Source of the DNA: IGN2 sp964639955
GTDB lineage: Bacteria; Bacteroidota; Ignavibacteria; Ignavibacteriales; Ignavibacteriaceae
Length of the DNA: 64,000 bases
Direction: 5' to 3'
Assembly (NCBI GenBank): GCA_964639955.1
Contig: CAZXGJ010000008.1
Span: 11,291 to 75,290 of the forward strand
Both the position numbers and the translations under genes were made by a program. The notes beneath the pieces were generated by a model that was not told the DNA's origin, made no database searches, and saw only the letters and a list, made by a program, of their open reading frames with translations. Of this stretch, positions 35,579 to 44,491 are shown one piece after another (positions within the stretch are counted from its first letter, which is position 1; each line of letters begins with the position of its first letter).

Positions 35579-36934
35579 TTATTCTCCTTTTTCTATTCCG
35601 TACTTTTTCATTTTGTTATACAGATGACTTCTCTGAATATCAAGCAGTTCAGCAGTTTTACTAATATTCCAGTTATTCTCATTCAACTGTTTGATGATGA
35701 ATGCACGTTCTGCTTTTTCCTTGAATTCCTGAAATGAATTCGATTCATCAATTATATCATCCATAGTTGCCTGACCAGGTTTGAGAAGTAACTCAAGATC
35801 GTTTCTTTCAATTTCTTTTTTATCTATAATAATAATGATTCTTTCGATCATATTTTTTAACTCACGAACATTGCCGCTCCAGATCATCTCCTGCATAAGT
35901 TTCATTGCAGATTCCAGAAATTTAACAGGTGGTTTTTTATGTCTTATAGTAATTTCTTTTGAAAAAGCTTCAACGAGAACCGGAATATCTTCCTTTCTCT
36001 CCCTCAAAGGCGGAATATGTATTGGGATAACGTTCAATCTATGGTATAGATCTTCCCTGAAATTATTTTTTTCTATTTCTTCAAGAAGGTTTTTGTTTGT
36101 GGCAGAAATTATCCGAACATCTACATCTATTTTTTTACCGCTGCCAACCCGTTCTATTTTACCATCTTCAATTGCTCTTAATACTTTAGCCTGAGCCTGT
36201 GGACTCATATCTCCAACTTCATCAAGAAAAATTGTTCCTTTGTTTGCCAATTCAAATTTTCCGATGCGTTGGGAAACAGCACCAGTAAATGAACCTTTCT
36301 CGTGTCCGAACAATTCTGATTCAATTAATTCATTTGGAATTGCTGCACAATTTACTTCAATGAAAGGTTTATCTTTTCTTAAACTTTTTTTGTGAATAGC
36401 TCTTGCAACTAATTCTTTTCCGGTTCCGTTTTCTCCTGTAATCAAAACTCTGGTATCGAGTGGAGCAACTTTATCTATTAACTCAAGAATATTCTTTATT
36501 CCTTTACTTGAACCAAGAATTTCACCTTCAACTCCAAGAGACTTTTTAATTTCAATATTTTCAGTGAGAAGTTTTACCTGTTCAACAGCATTACGTACAC
36601 TGATGATCAGTTTATCCCTGTCAATTGGTTTCTCAATAAAATCAAACGCACCAAGTCGTGTTGCTTTAATTGCATTCTCGATACTTCCGTGAGCAGAAAT
36701 AATAATAACAGCAAGTGAAGAATAATTTTCTTTAACTTTTTTCAAAACTTCAAAGCCGCTCATTTCCGGCATCTGTATATCAAGAAGTAAACAGGAAAAT
36801 AATTTCTCTTCCAGTATAGCCAAGCCTTTTATTGCTGAAGTCGAATAATCCACAGAATAACCCTCATATTCGAGGATCATTTTTATGCTCTCGCAAATTT
36901 CTTTTTCGTCGTCAATGATTAGTATTGTGTTCAT
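35579..36934 (-). CDS. NtrC-family sigma-54-dependent response regulator
   Basis: A 451-residue transcription activator. The receiver (about 1-120) has DDEKE, phospho-Asp in LLLDIQMP (about 53), SAH and EKP. The AAA+ domain (about 143-380) has Walker A GENGTGKE, the sigma-54 contact loop GSFTGA in place of the common GAFTGA, Walker B FLDEVGD and the R-finger region. A Fis-type helix-turn-helix (about 410-447; NISKTAELLDIQRSHLYNKM) binds enhancers. It shows that sigma-54 promoters are used in this genome. The partner kinase is not adjacent. Its ATG overlaps the preceding gene's stop by 4 bases. Confidence 0.93.
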   Translation of the reverse strand: MNTILIIDDEKEICESIKMILEYEGYSVDYSTSAIKGLAILEEKLFSCLLLDIQMPEMSGFEVLKKVKENYSSLAVIIISAHGSIENAIKATRLGAFDFIEKPIDRDKLIISVRNAVEQVKLLTENIEIKKSLGVEGEILGSSKGIKNILELIDKVAPLDTRVLITGENGTGKELVARAIHKKSLRKDKPFIEVNCAAIPNELIESELFGHEKGSFTGAVSQRIGKFELANKGTIFLDEVGDMSPQAQAKVLRAIEDGKIERVGSGKKIDVDVRIISATNKNLLEEIEKNNFREDLYHRLNVIPIHIPPLRERKEDIPVLVEAFSKEITIRHKKPPVKFLESAMKLMQEMIWSGNVRELKNMIERIIIIIDKKEIERNDLELLLKPGQATMDDIIDESNSFQEFKEKAERAFIIKQLNENNWNISKTAELLDIQRSHLYNKMKKYGIEKGE

Positions 36935-37590
36935 AAAATAATTCTGAAATATCTGAGTGATCTTATAATCATTATTTGTGAAGGAAGAATGTCCTTATTC
37001 ATTTCCAGCATATCACCAAAAAGAACTCCGTACCAGTTTACATCCACATCTCTGAAGTCAACTTCTGACTGAGCTTTAAAATCTTCTTCAAACACTTCTA
37101 CAAAATAACCAAATACATCGGCTAATTTCAATATATTCTCTGCATAACCGATAAATGCGTTTCCGAAAAAATGTGCAAGTTTATCCTTATCTCCGTATTC
37201 ATTATCCGGCGAATCATAAAATAATCTTGACGGCAGGTTTGTATTTTTTATGTTTGCAATTGAATCACTTGCTGAGATTAGCGGGTAGTATATTCTGATT
37301 TTTAATATAGGTAATAAAATCGGAACTTCCTGATAGGGAATAGTTGTAAATGTTAAAGCCAGCAGAGCTTCTTCGTAATCATTTTTATAAAACCGGATTG
37401 CTTTTAAATAAATTGAATCAACTAATGCTAGGTCAGAATTTTCTTTTCTTAATTCAAGATAATACTCTGAAGCAATGAATTCTGAAAGATAATTAACACC
37501 TTTTGAGAGGGAACTTTGCTGAGGAAAAATAAACGGCGTTGACATTAGAGATATAATTAAGAAAGAAAGAGATATCTGCTTTACTCTCAT
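36931..37590 (-). CDS. Exported protein of unknown function with DKxxHF motif
   Basis: A 219-residue protein with an N-terminal signal peptide (cleavage near IFPQQ, residue 25). The body is mainly helical and acidic, and contains YGDKDKLAHFFGNAFIGYAEN (about residues 136-156). A D-K-x-x-H-F motif in such a setting is seen in YfiM/DUF2279-like envelope proteins, but similarity beyond that is not clear. It is overlapped by the sigma-54 activator gene downstream and abuts the carboxylase gene upstream, so it is probably in one operon with both. Confidence 0.65.
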   Translation of the reverse strand: MRVKQISLSFLIISLMSTPFIFPQQSSLSKGVNYLSEFIASEYYLELRKENSDLALVDSIYLKAIRFYKNDYEEALLALTFTTIPYQEVPILLPILKIRIYYPLISASDSIANIKNTNLPSRLFYDSPDNEYGDKDKLAHFFGNAFIGYAENILKLADVFGYFVEVFEEDFKAQSEVDFRDVDVNWYGVLFGDMLEMNKDILPSQIMIIRSLRYFRIIL

Positions 37591-39258
37591 TTAAGTTTGA
37601 ATGACTCCCGGATTAAATCTTGGTATCTCTGGATTGTGATTAGCAGATTCAATTCCCATCGAAATATATTTTCTTGTTTCAGCAGGATCAATTATTTCAT
37701 CAATCCATAATCTGGCTGCTGCATAGTAAGGATTATTTTTCTCATCGTAAGCGGCAGAAATCTCTTTGAGTAATTTTTGTTTTACTTCCTCCGTTACTTT
37801 GGTTCCTTCTTTTTCAGCCTGTTTAATTTTAATGTCCAGAAGTACACTGCTTGCCTGCGCGCTTCCCATCACTGAAATTTTTGCGTTGGGATACGCATAA
37901 ATAAATCTGGGATCGTACGCTTTTCCGCACATTGCATAATTTCCGGCACCAAAACTATTCCCTACGATTATAGTAATTTTCGGTACAACAGAATTTGCGA
38001 CTGCATTAACCATCTTGGCTCCGTCTTTAATTATTCCGCCGTGTTCTGCGCGACTTCCAACCATAAAACCTGTTACATCCTGAAGAAATACAAGTGGTAT
38101 TTTTTTCTGATTACAGTTCATTATGAAACGGGTTGCTTTATCAGAACTGTCGGAATAAATCACACCGCCAACCTGCATTTCGCCAGAACCTTTGAGAGAT
38201 TCAGTTTTTACAACGCTTCTTTGATTCGCAACGATTCCAACTGCCCATCCATCAATTCGTGCATAAGCTGTGATAACGGTTTTTCCATAGCCAGCTTTGT
38301 ATTCATCAATATCAGAGTCATCGACTATTCTGGCAATTACTTCATACATATCATATGGTTTGATAGTATCTTCCGGAAGAATTCCATAAATTTCTTTTGG
38401 TGAAAACTTTGGTGGTTTAGATTCAATACGATCAAATCCAGCCGTATCTCTTTTTCCGAATTTATTAACCAGACTTCTTATCTGTGCAATACATTCCTTA
38501 TCATCTTTCATTACATAATCGGTGACACCAGAAATGTTTGACTGAACACGTGCACCACCAAGACTTTCATTGTCAATCTTTTCACCAATTGCTGCACGAA
38601 CAAGATGAGCGCCAGCAAGAAATACAGAACCTTCACCTTCAACAATCAATGCTTCGTCACTCATAATTGGAAGATAAGCACCACCAGCAACACAGGGACC
38701 CATTATCGCGGCAATCTGCGGAATTCCTTTTGATGACATTACAGCATTATTACGAAATATTCTTCCGAAGTGCTCTTTATCAGGAAATATTTCATCCTGA
38801 AGAGGAAGAAAAACACCAGCGCTGTCCACCAGATAAATAATTGGCAGATGATTTTCCATTGCAATTTCCTGTGCGCGAAGATTTTTCTTTGCAGTGATCG
38901 GAAACCATGCACCGGCTTTTACAGTTGCATCGTTTGCAACAATAACACATTGTCTTCCGCTTATTTTACCAATACCATAAATTGTTCCTGATGATGGAGC
39001 ACCACCATATTCTTTATACATATCGTAAGCAGCGAAAGTGCTGAGTTCAATAAATTCCTTTGGATCGTCTATTAAAAGATTTATCCTTTCTCTGGCGGGA
39101 AGTTTTCCTTTTTCTTTTTGCTTTTCAATTGCACTCTGTCCGCCACCAAGTTTTATTTTTTCTTTTTCGGCGTTAAGCTTTCTCAGAAGTTCTTTCTGAT
39201 AATCAGCTCTCTTCAGAAAAGCTTCATCTTCTTTTATTATTGTTCCGATTGGTTTCAT
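37591..39258 (-). CDS. Acyl-CoA carboxylase carboxyltransferase (beta) subunit
   Basis: A 555-residue biotin-dependent carboxyltransferase of the propionyl-/methylcrotonyl-CoA carboxylase beta family. The N-terminal half has KGKLPARERINLLIDD, YGGAPSSGTIYGIGKI and GPCVAGGAYLPIMSDE. The C-terminal half has PLVFLQDVTGFMVGS, GNSFGAGNYAMCGKAYDPRF and PNAKISVMG. The overall pattern is closest to methylcrotonyl-CoA carboxylase beta, but substrate cannot be fixed. The biotin carboxylase partner is not in this window. An acyl-CoA dehydrogenase and MeaB lie upstream on the same strand, fitting branched-chain amino-acid or propionate metabolism. It overlaps the HepT gene by 4 bases. Confidence 0.9.
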   Translation of the reverse strand: MKPIGTIIKEDEAFLKRADYQKELLRKLNAEKEKIKLGGGQSAIEKQKEKGKLPARERINLLIDDPKEFIELSTFAAYDMYKEYGGAPSSGTIYGIGKISGRQCVIVANDATVKAGAWFPITAKKNLRAQEIAMENHLPIIYLVDSAGVFLPLQDEIFPDKEHFGRIFRNNAVMSSKGIPQIAAIMGPCVAGGAYLPIMSDEALIVEGEGSVFLAGAHLVRAAIGEKIDNESLGGARVQSNISGVTDYVMKDDKECIAQIRSLVNKFGKRDTAGFDRIESKPPKFSPKEIYGILPEDTIKPYDMYEVIARIVDDSDIDEYKAGYGKTVITAYARIDGWAVGIVANQRSVVKTESLKGSGEMQVGGVIYSDSSDKATRFIMNCNQKKIPLVFLQDVTGFMVGSRAEHGGIIKDGAKMVNAVANSVVPKITIIVGNSFGAGNYAMCGKAYDPRFIYAYPNAKISVMGSAQASSVLLDIKIKQAEKEGTKVTEEVKQKLLKEISAAYDEKNNPYYAAARLWIDEIIDPAETRKYISMGIESANHNPEIPRFNPGVIQT

Positions 39259-39593
39259 TTTGATTGTGTTAAAAGGATTTGAATTTTTTCTTGAATTTCA
39301 GGCAGCTTATTTTTTATTGCATCCCAGAGAATCTCGTAATCAACACTGAAATATTGATGAATGATTTTGTCTCTCATCCCGGAAATTTTTTTCCATTCGA
39401 TATCTTTATGTGTTTTTCGAAAATCAGGTGAAAGATTTTTTACAGCTTCACCTATAATTTCAAAGCTTCTTGAGAAAGCCCTAGTGAACATTTCGCTTTC
39501 AACAAAGGAATTGTAGTCAAGTTTTTCAGTGGACTTTAATAGAAAAGTAATTTCATCAAGAATATGTTTAAGATAAACTTCGTTATGTTTCAT
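39255..39593 (-). CDS. HepT-like RNase toxin (DUF86)
   Basis: A 112-residue HEPN-fold protein. The RxxxxH active-site motif with following Tyr is seen in RDKIIHQYF (about residues 74-82), and FEIIGEAVKNL (about 43-53) is the family helix. In the HepT-MntA type VII toxin-antitoxin system this RNase is silenced by AMPylation of the Tyr by the MntA partner encoded immediately upstream, with an 11-base overlap. Its stop overlaps the carboxylase start by 4 bases, so a toxin gene is fused into a metabolic transcript. Confidence 0.85.
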   Translation of the reverse strand: MKHNEVYLKHILDEITFLLKSTEKLDYNSFVESEMFTRAFSRSFEIIGEAVKNLSPDFRKTHKDIEWKKISGMRDKIIHQYFSVDYEILWDAIKNKLPEIQEKIQILLTQSK

Positions 39594-39885
39594 ACCACTG
39601 AACTTCGTTTCTAATATACGGAAGAATATAAGGGCTGATTCCTTTCTCTGTTAAAAGATCAACTTTTCTTCCAAAAATCTCTTCTAATGCGAAAGCAAGC
39701 TCAATAAAGTTATCAAATGATTTTTCTTCAAAATCAACAAGCAGATCAATGTCACTTTTTTCAGTAGCTTCATCTCTTCGATAAGAACCGAACAAACCAA
39801 TTTTCCGAACATGATATTTCTTTAAAAGAGATTTGTTCTTTTGAAGAATTTTGAGGATGTCTAGTGACGATAACTCGTTGCTCAT
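39583..39885 (-). CDS. MntA-like minimal nucleotidyltransferase antitoxin
   Basis: A 100-residue nucleotidyltransferase. The motif GLFGSYRRDEATEKSDIDLL (about residues 30-49) is the GSx10DxD active site of MntA enzymes, which transfer AMP onto the HepT toxin Tyr. The C-terminus (RKVDLLTEKGISPYILPYI) matches the family. It is the first gene of the HepT/MntA pair and is preceded by a MITE-like palindromic element. Intact. Confidence 0.88.
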   Translation of the reverse strand: MSNELSSLDILKILQKNKSLLKKYHVRKIGLFGSYRRDEATEKSDIDLLVDFEEKSFDNFIELAFALEEIFGRKVDLLTEKGISPYILPYIRNEVQWYET

Positions 39886-39974
39886 ATAAATTGTAATTTG
39901 TTTAATCTAAAAATAACGAAAGGAACAATAAGCAGTTTTCTTCTGCTTTTATTTGAGTTTCAATTGTTTTCATG

Positions 39975-40128
39975 GCCTATCCTCCAGCCCCTTCCCAAAG
40001 GGAAGGGGAGGTTTGGATTTAATACTCAATCTATTATTTAGATTATCATTTATATTTAGTAAGAAATTTAATCACCTTTCAAATTTATCTCTTTCCCCCC
40101 TTAGGGGAGAGATGGAGAGGGGCTTCTA
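39975..40128. repeat. MITE-like element with C/G-rich palindromic ends
   Basis: One end holds CCCCTTCCC-AAA-GGGAAGGGG (39988-40008). The other holds CTCTTTCCCC...GGGGAGAG plus GGAGAGGGG (about 40090-40121), arranged in inverted orientation to the first. The core between them is very AT-rich. The layout resembles a small non-autonomous inverted-repeat element. It lies between the HepT/MntA pair and the acyl-CoA dehydrogenase stop, and its right edge touches the latter. Confidence 0.55.
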
Positions 40129-41286
40129 TTTTAAGAGCTCTCTGGCTATAACAATCCTTTGAATTTCGGAAGTTCCTTCTCCGATAGTTAACAGTTTTAC
40201 ATCTCTGAAATATTTTTCCACAGGATAATCTTTTGTAAAACCATAACCGCCGTGAATCTGAACAGCTTCGCTTGCAGCTTTTTCTGCTATTTCACTTGCG
40301 AATAGTTTTGCCATAGCTGCTTCCTTAATATTTGGCAAGCCTTTATCTTTCATTGCAGCCGCACGGAAGGTAAGCAACCTTGCAGCATCAATATTTGTTT
40401 GCATATCGGCAAGTTTAAATTGTGTTGCCTGGAAAGCAGATAATGGCTTTCCGAATTGAAATCTTTCCTGAGAATATTTTAACGATTCAATCAAGCAGCC
40501 CTGAGCTAATCCAAGGCTGAGTGCTGCAATCGAAATTCTTCCGCCCTCGAGTATCTTCATTGCCTGGATAAATCCTTCGCCCTCGTTGCCGATAAGGTTT
40601 TCTTCCGGCACTTCACAATTTACAAATGCAAGCTGGGTTGTTTCGCAGGCACGCATTCCCAGTTTATTTTCTTTTTTGCCGGAAATAAATCCGGGCATTT
40701 CTTTTTCAAGGATAAAAGCAGAAATACCGTGCTTGCCGGCATTCTTATCTGTTACTGCCATAATAACTGCAGTTTCACCATAAGTGCCGTGTGTAATAAA
40801 GTTTTTGCTGCCGTTAAGGATGTATTTATTTCCTTTTTTCTCAGCAAAGGTTTTCATTGCAGCAGCATCGCTTCCCGAAGCCGGTTCTGTTAACCCCCAT
40901 GCACCTATTTTTTTACCGGTAACCAGGTCAGGCAGATACTTTTTTTTCAATTCTTCATTGGCAAATCTAAAGATATGATTTGTGCACAATCCGTTATGAG
41001 CAGCAACTGAAAGAGAGATGGATGGATCTACCTTACCAAGTTCTTCAATAATAATTACAAAATCAACATAACCCAAACCTGCACCGCCATATTCTTCAGG
41101 GAATATAATTCCCATAAATCCGAGCTCGCCAAGTTCCCTGAATATTTCAATTGGAAATTTTTGAGATTCGTCCCACTCCATAACCCGCGGACGTATTTTT
41201 TTCTCAGCAAAATCTCTTATTGTGTTACGAATAATTGTTTGGTTTTCTGTTAATTCAGGAATAAAGGGATGGTTTGCAGTTTCCAT
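40126..41286 (-). CDS. Acyl-CoA dehydrogenase
   Basis: A 386-residue FAD-dependent acyl-CoA dehydrogenase making the alpha-beta double bond of an acyl-CoA. Visible are the FAD-binding GAWGLTEPASGSDAAAM (about residue 129), AFVNCEVPEENLIG, GRISIAALSLGLAQG, QIHGGYGFTKDYPVEKYFRD (about 343) and IGEGTSEIQR with the catalytic Glu (about 369). The profile fits short- or branched-chain enzymes such as isobutyryl- or isovaleryl-CoA dehydrogenase. MeaB upstream and the carboxylase downstream support branched-chain/propionate degradation. The C-terminal end lies at the edge of the MITE-like element. Confidence 0.92.
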   Translation of the reverse strand: METANHPFIPELTENQTIIRNTIRDFAEKKIRPRVMEWDESQKFPIEIFRELGELGFMGIIFPEEYGGAGLGYVDFVIIIEELGKVDPSISLSVAAHNGLCTNHIFRFANEELKKKYLPDLVTGKKIGAWGLTEPASGSDAAAMKTFAEKKGNKYILNGSKNFITHGTYGETAVIMAVTDKNAGKHGISAFILEKEMPGFISGKKENKLGMRACETTQLAFVNCEVPEENLIGNEGEGFIQAMKILEGGRISIAALSLGLAQGCLIESLKYSQERFQFGKPLSAFQATQFKLADMQTNIDAARLLTFRAAAMKDKGLPNIKEAAMAKLFASEIAEKAASEAVQIHGGYGFTKDYPVEKYFRDVKLLTIGEGTSEIQRIVIARELLK

Positions 41287-41343
41287 TTGCCGGCCTTTTG
41301 AGAATTTATTATTTAAAGAACGGGGCTCTTAACCTTACTGAAA

Positions 41344-42291
41344 TTAATTATCATTGCTTATAAAATTGTTAACAATCTCATCAGCAATATGGTAAGGAGA
41401 TAAATCCCCTAAAACAACTTTTTCTAAAGAGGAATTTAAGAATTTTTCTCCACTTTCGCTCCATATTTTTATTCTGATTTTATTTTCCACAATCTCTTTT
41501 ATCCGGATCTTCGTCTGTCTTTCTCTTTTTTGCAGGAATAATTTTTTTGCTGTCATAAAATTTTTATGTTTTTCAATCTCCATGGCAATTTCTAAAATTC
41601 CCTTATTCTCCAAGGCTATTGATTTAATAATTTCTGGCAGCCAGCTGTTTTCATCGTGGTCTCTCATCATTAGAATTGTTTGCAGGGAAGCAATAGCCTG
41701 ATCTGCACCGGGTCTGTCACTTTTATTAACTACAAAGAAATCTGCTATTTCCATTAATCCGGCTTTCATCGCCTGAACCGAATCTCCGGATTCAGGAACG
41801 AGCACAACCATTGTTGTATCTGCTGCCTGTGCAATATCCAGTTCAGATTGCCCGACTCCAACAGTTTCCAGTATAATTAAATCGAAACCAGCAGCATCCA
41901 TAATATCGGCAGCATCTATAGCTTTCTTACTTAACCCGCCAAGGCTTCCCCTTGTTGCCATGCTTCTGATAAAAACGCCGTTATCCATACCGATTTCGTT
42001 CATTCTAATTCGGTCGCCCAGTAATGCACCGCCTGTAAAAGGGCTTGTAGGGTCAACTGCAATTATGCCCACATTTTTACCCGATGAACGGTAATATTTT
42101 GTAAGGTTATTAGTAATCGTACTTTTCCCCGCACCGGGAGGGCCTGTTATTCCGATTCTGTATGCTTTCCCGGTTTTATTGTGAATTGCTTTAAGCAGTT
42201 CCGAAGCATCGTAATTATTCTCAACTACCGAAATTGCTCTTGCAATTGATCTTCTGTTTGAAAGGGAAAGCTTATCAATTAATTCCTTCAT
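41344..42291 (-). CDS. meaB: MeaB/ArgK GTPase, methylmalonyl-CoA mutase chaperone
   Basis: A 315-residue G3E-family GTPase. Walker A GPPGAGKSTITNN (about residue 50), the DPTSPFTGGALLGDRIRM region, the ETVGVGQSE switch and the NKSD nucleotide-specificity motif (about 195) are all present. It gates cofactor loading and protects the B12-dependent mutase from inactivation. The matching B12 subunit gene is 37 kb away at 4087-4497. It is 13 bases downstream of an epimerase gene and 57 bases before the acyl-CoA dehydrogenase in the same direction. Confidence 0.93.
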   Translation of the reverse strand: MKELIDKLSLSNRRSIARAISVVENNYDASELLKAIHNKTGKAYRIGITGPPGAGKSTITNNLTKYYRSSGKNVGIIAVDPTSPFTGGALLGDRIRMNEIGMDNGVFIRSMATRGSLGGLSKKAIDAADIMDAAGFDLIILETVGVGQSELDIAQAADTTMVVLVPESGDSVQAMKAGLMEIADFFVVNKSDRPGADQAIASLQTILMMRDHDENSWLPEIIKSIALENKGILEIAMEIEKHKNFMTAKKLFLQKRERQTKIRIKEIVENKIRIKIWSESGEKFLNSSLEKVVLGDLSPYHIADEIVNNFISNDN

Positions 42292-42304
42292 TTGTAAAAC
42301 TGTT

Positions 42305-43219
42305 TCAGTTTTTATAATAAGCTAATGTTTTAATCAATCCTTCTCTAAGTTTAACGGAAGGTTTCCAATTAAAGTTTTTAAAAAATTTTTCGCTGGTAAT
42401 AACACTTCTCAATTGTTCCCCGCGCTTTGCCGGACCATACTTTCCGGCTGTTTTATCTCCGGTAAGCTCATTTAATAAAATAAAAAGTTCGTTTACACTT
42501 GTTTCAATGCCGGTTCCGATATTATAAATATCGGATTTCGTTTCATTTAAAACTAAAAGATTTGCTTTTACAACATCGCCGGCAAAAACGAAATCTCTTG
42601 TTTGTCTGCCGTCTCCGTTTATTATTGGCAGCTCGCCATTTATCAATTTGTTCATGAAGATAGCAACAACGCCAGCTTCACCCAAAGGGTTTTGCCTGGG
42701 TCCATAAACGTTTGCGTAACGAAGTATAGAATAATTCAAATCATATTCTGACCTGTAATAGTTCAGGTATTTTTCAATGCTTAACTTTGCAATACCGTAA
42801 GGAGATAAGGGATTTACAGGATGATTTTCATCCGCAGGGAAATATTGCTGCTCACCATAAATGGCTCCCCCTGTTGAAGCAAACATAAATTTTTTAACTC
42901 CGTATTTAACGCAGCTTTCAAGAAGGTTTAATGTTCCGATTATGTTTACCCTTGCATCGAATAGCGGATTAGCAACTGATTTTCTCACATCAATTTGAGC
43001 AGCATGGTGATTAACCACATCAAACTTTTCTTCTTGAAATATAGCCGGAATGGAAATATCAGTTATATCAGCCTGAATAAATTTTGTTCCGGGATTAACA
43101 TTCTTTTTAAAACCGGTCGACAGGTTATCAATAATTACAACTTCGTGCCCGGCTTCCAGAAAAGCATCAGCCACCTGCGAACCAATAAAACCGGCACCAC
43201 CTGTTACCAGTATTTTCAT
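42305..43219 (-). CDS. NAD-dependent nucleotide-sugar epimerase (UDP-glucose 4-epimerase-like)
   Basis: A 304-residue extended short-chain dehydrogenase. The NAD-binding TGGAGFIGSQVAD loop (about residue 7) and DNLSTG are followed by the catalytic S-Y-K set (ASTGGAIYGE, YGIAKLSIEKY about 148-158), and RYANVYGPRQNPLGEAG is the nucleotide-sugar region. It resembles GalE-type epimerases and may supply UDP-Gal or UDP-GalNAc for LPS or the exopolysaccharide. It overlaps nadD by 4 bases, a coupling with no obvious pathway logic. Confidence 0.88.
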   Translation of the reverse strand: MKILVTGGAGFIGSQVADAFLEAGHEVVIIDNLSTGFKKNVNPGTKFIQADITDISIPAIFQEEKFDVVNHHAAQIDVRKSVANPLFDARVNIIGTLNLLESCVKYGVKKFMFASTGGAIYGEQQYFPADENHPVNPLSPYGIAKLSIEKYLNYYRSEYDLNYSILRYANVYGPRQNPLGEAGVVAIFMNKLINGELPIINGDGRQTRDFVFAGDVVKANLLVLNETKSDIYNIGTGIETSVNELFILLNELTGDKTAGKYGPAKRGEQLRSVITSEKFFKNFNWKPSVKLREGLIKTLAYYKN

Positions 43220-43800
43220 TTTATTTCCTTATACAGATTATTTCTGAAAATATACTCCTTTACTTTTTGAGGTACCAGGAAATGAATTGGCAGACCTTTT
43301 TTTACTCTTTCGCGGATATCTGTTGAACTTATTTCTATACCTCTTGTTTGAACGAAGATTGCCTGATGATAGTACTTATCTTTAAAAGGCGGCGGCTGAG
43401 ATGATTTTCGCTTTAAAACTATAATCTTTGCCAATTTTAAAATTTCATCCGGGTCTTTCCATTTATGGAATGTGAAGATATTATCGTAACCAATTATAAA
43501 CTCAATTTCATCGTACTCATTTTTCAGCTCCCTTAAAGTGTCCACGGTATAAGATACACCGCCTTTTTTTATTTCCATTTCCGAGCACTCAAAGAACGGA
43601 ACATCTTCAATAGCAATTTTTATCATATTCAGTCTGTGCAAAGTAGCACTTGGCTCCGCACTAGTTTTATGAGGTGAAATGTATGCCGGGATAAAAATTA
43701 TTTTATCAAGCTTTCTTATTTCACGAACCGATTGGGCAGTGATAAGATGACCCATATGAATCGGATCGAAAGTACCGCCAAAGACTCCAATCCTACTCAT
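43216..43800 (-). CDS. nadD: Nicotinate-nucleotide adenylyltransferase
   Basis: A 194-residue NAD biosynthesis enzyme adenylating nicotinate mononucleotide. The nucleotidyltransferase signature GGTFDPIHMGHL (residues 8-19) with HxGH, the ISPHK box (about 41) and the late SSTDIRERVKKG motif (about 157) are complete. It overlaps genes on both sides by 4-8 bases within a compact minus-strand operon. Confidence 0.95.
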   Translation of the reverse strand: MSRIGVFGGTFDPIHMGHLITAQSVREIRKLDKIIFIPAYISPHKTSAEPSATLHRLNMIKIAIEDVPFFECSEMEIKKGGVSYTVDTLRELKNEYDEIEFIIGYDNIFTFHKWKDPDEILKLAKIIVLKRKSSQPPPFKDKYYHQAIFVQTRGIEISSTDIRERVKKGLPIHFLVPQKVKEYIFRNNLYKEIK

Positions 43801-44491
43801 TTAAAAATTCTTTGTATTCGATGAATATATCGTTAAAGCGTTCATGCATTATTTCGCTGCAGTAAGCCAGGCTTTCTTTTTTCGATAGTTCAATATATAG
43901 TTTTTTAACATCCTCAAAATTATTAATGGCTAAAAAATTTCCGACTGTGTGCAAATATATATCCGCCGGGCTAATATTGTTAAGAAAATCGTGATAATTC
44001 AACTGATGAAATATAATTTTTTTTAAAATACTTCCAGGTTGAAAATTCGAAGCAAAAAATGCAACATGATCATTTGTTGCTTTACCGACAATAAAAGTTT
44101 TATCCGGCATCGTTAACAGATCGGAAACTCTTTGCAAGTCCGCACGAGTAATTCCAATCGAATTAAAATTTATAAGAATGCTTTTTGAGTATTCCAATAA
44201 ACTCAGATTTTTGTAATAGTCCTGCAGATTTTGTTGGGATGATGAATTGATAAAAATTAATTTGCAGTTTTCCGGAATAAAATTCCGAGGTACTGAATCT
44301 TTATCCTGTTCAGCGAGGCAGAATAAAATATCGTGGGTTTCATGTAACGGATTAAGTAACTCAATCCAGTTTGCAAAAAGCAGTGAGTTCAGATATACAG
44401 AAAAGCCGGGACTCATTTTATCAAAAGCCATTGTTTTTTCTATGTCTAAAATTGGTCTGGATGCAACCAGATTGATAACACAATTACGCAT
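43793..44491 (-). CDS. Unknown protein, DUF2064/GT-A-fold-like
   Basis: A 232-residue cytoplasmic protein of unknown function. The order DILFCLAEQD, LIFINSSSQQNLQDYYKNL, SILINFNSIGITRADLQRVS and KTFIVGKATNDHVAFFASN parallels the DUF2064 layout: a nucleotide-sugar-transferase-like fold where a D-x-P loop and a G-P-x-x-D-G-G loop form the site. Here those loops are diverged (NFNSIG; GKATNDH), so activity is doubtful. It is placed between prsW and nadD with short overlaps. The link is a pattern-based inference. Confidence 0.5.
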   Translation of the reverse strand: MRNCVINLVASRPILDIEKTMAFDKMSPGFSVYLNSLLFANWIELLNPLHETHDILFCLAEQDKDSVPRNFIPENCKLIFINSSSQQNLQDYYKNLSLLEYSKSILINFNSIGITRADLQRVSDLLTMPDKTFIVGKATNDHVAFFASNFQPGSILKKIIFHQLNYHDFLNNISPADIYLHTVGNFLAINNFEDVKKLYIELSKKESLAYCSEIMHERFNDIFIEYKEFLNE

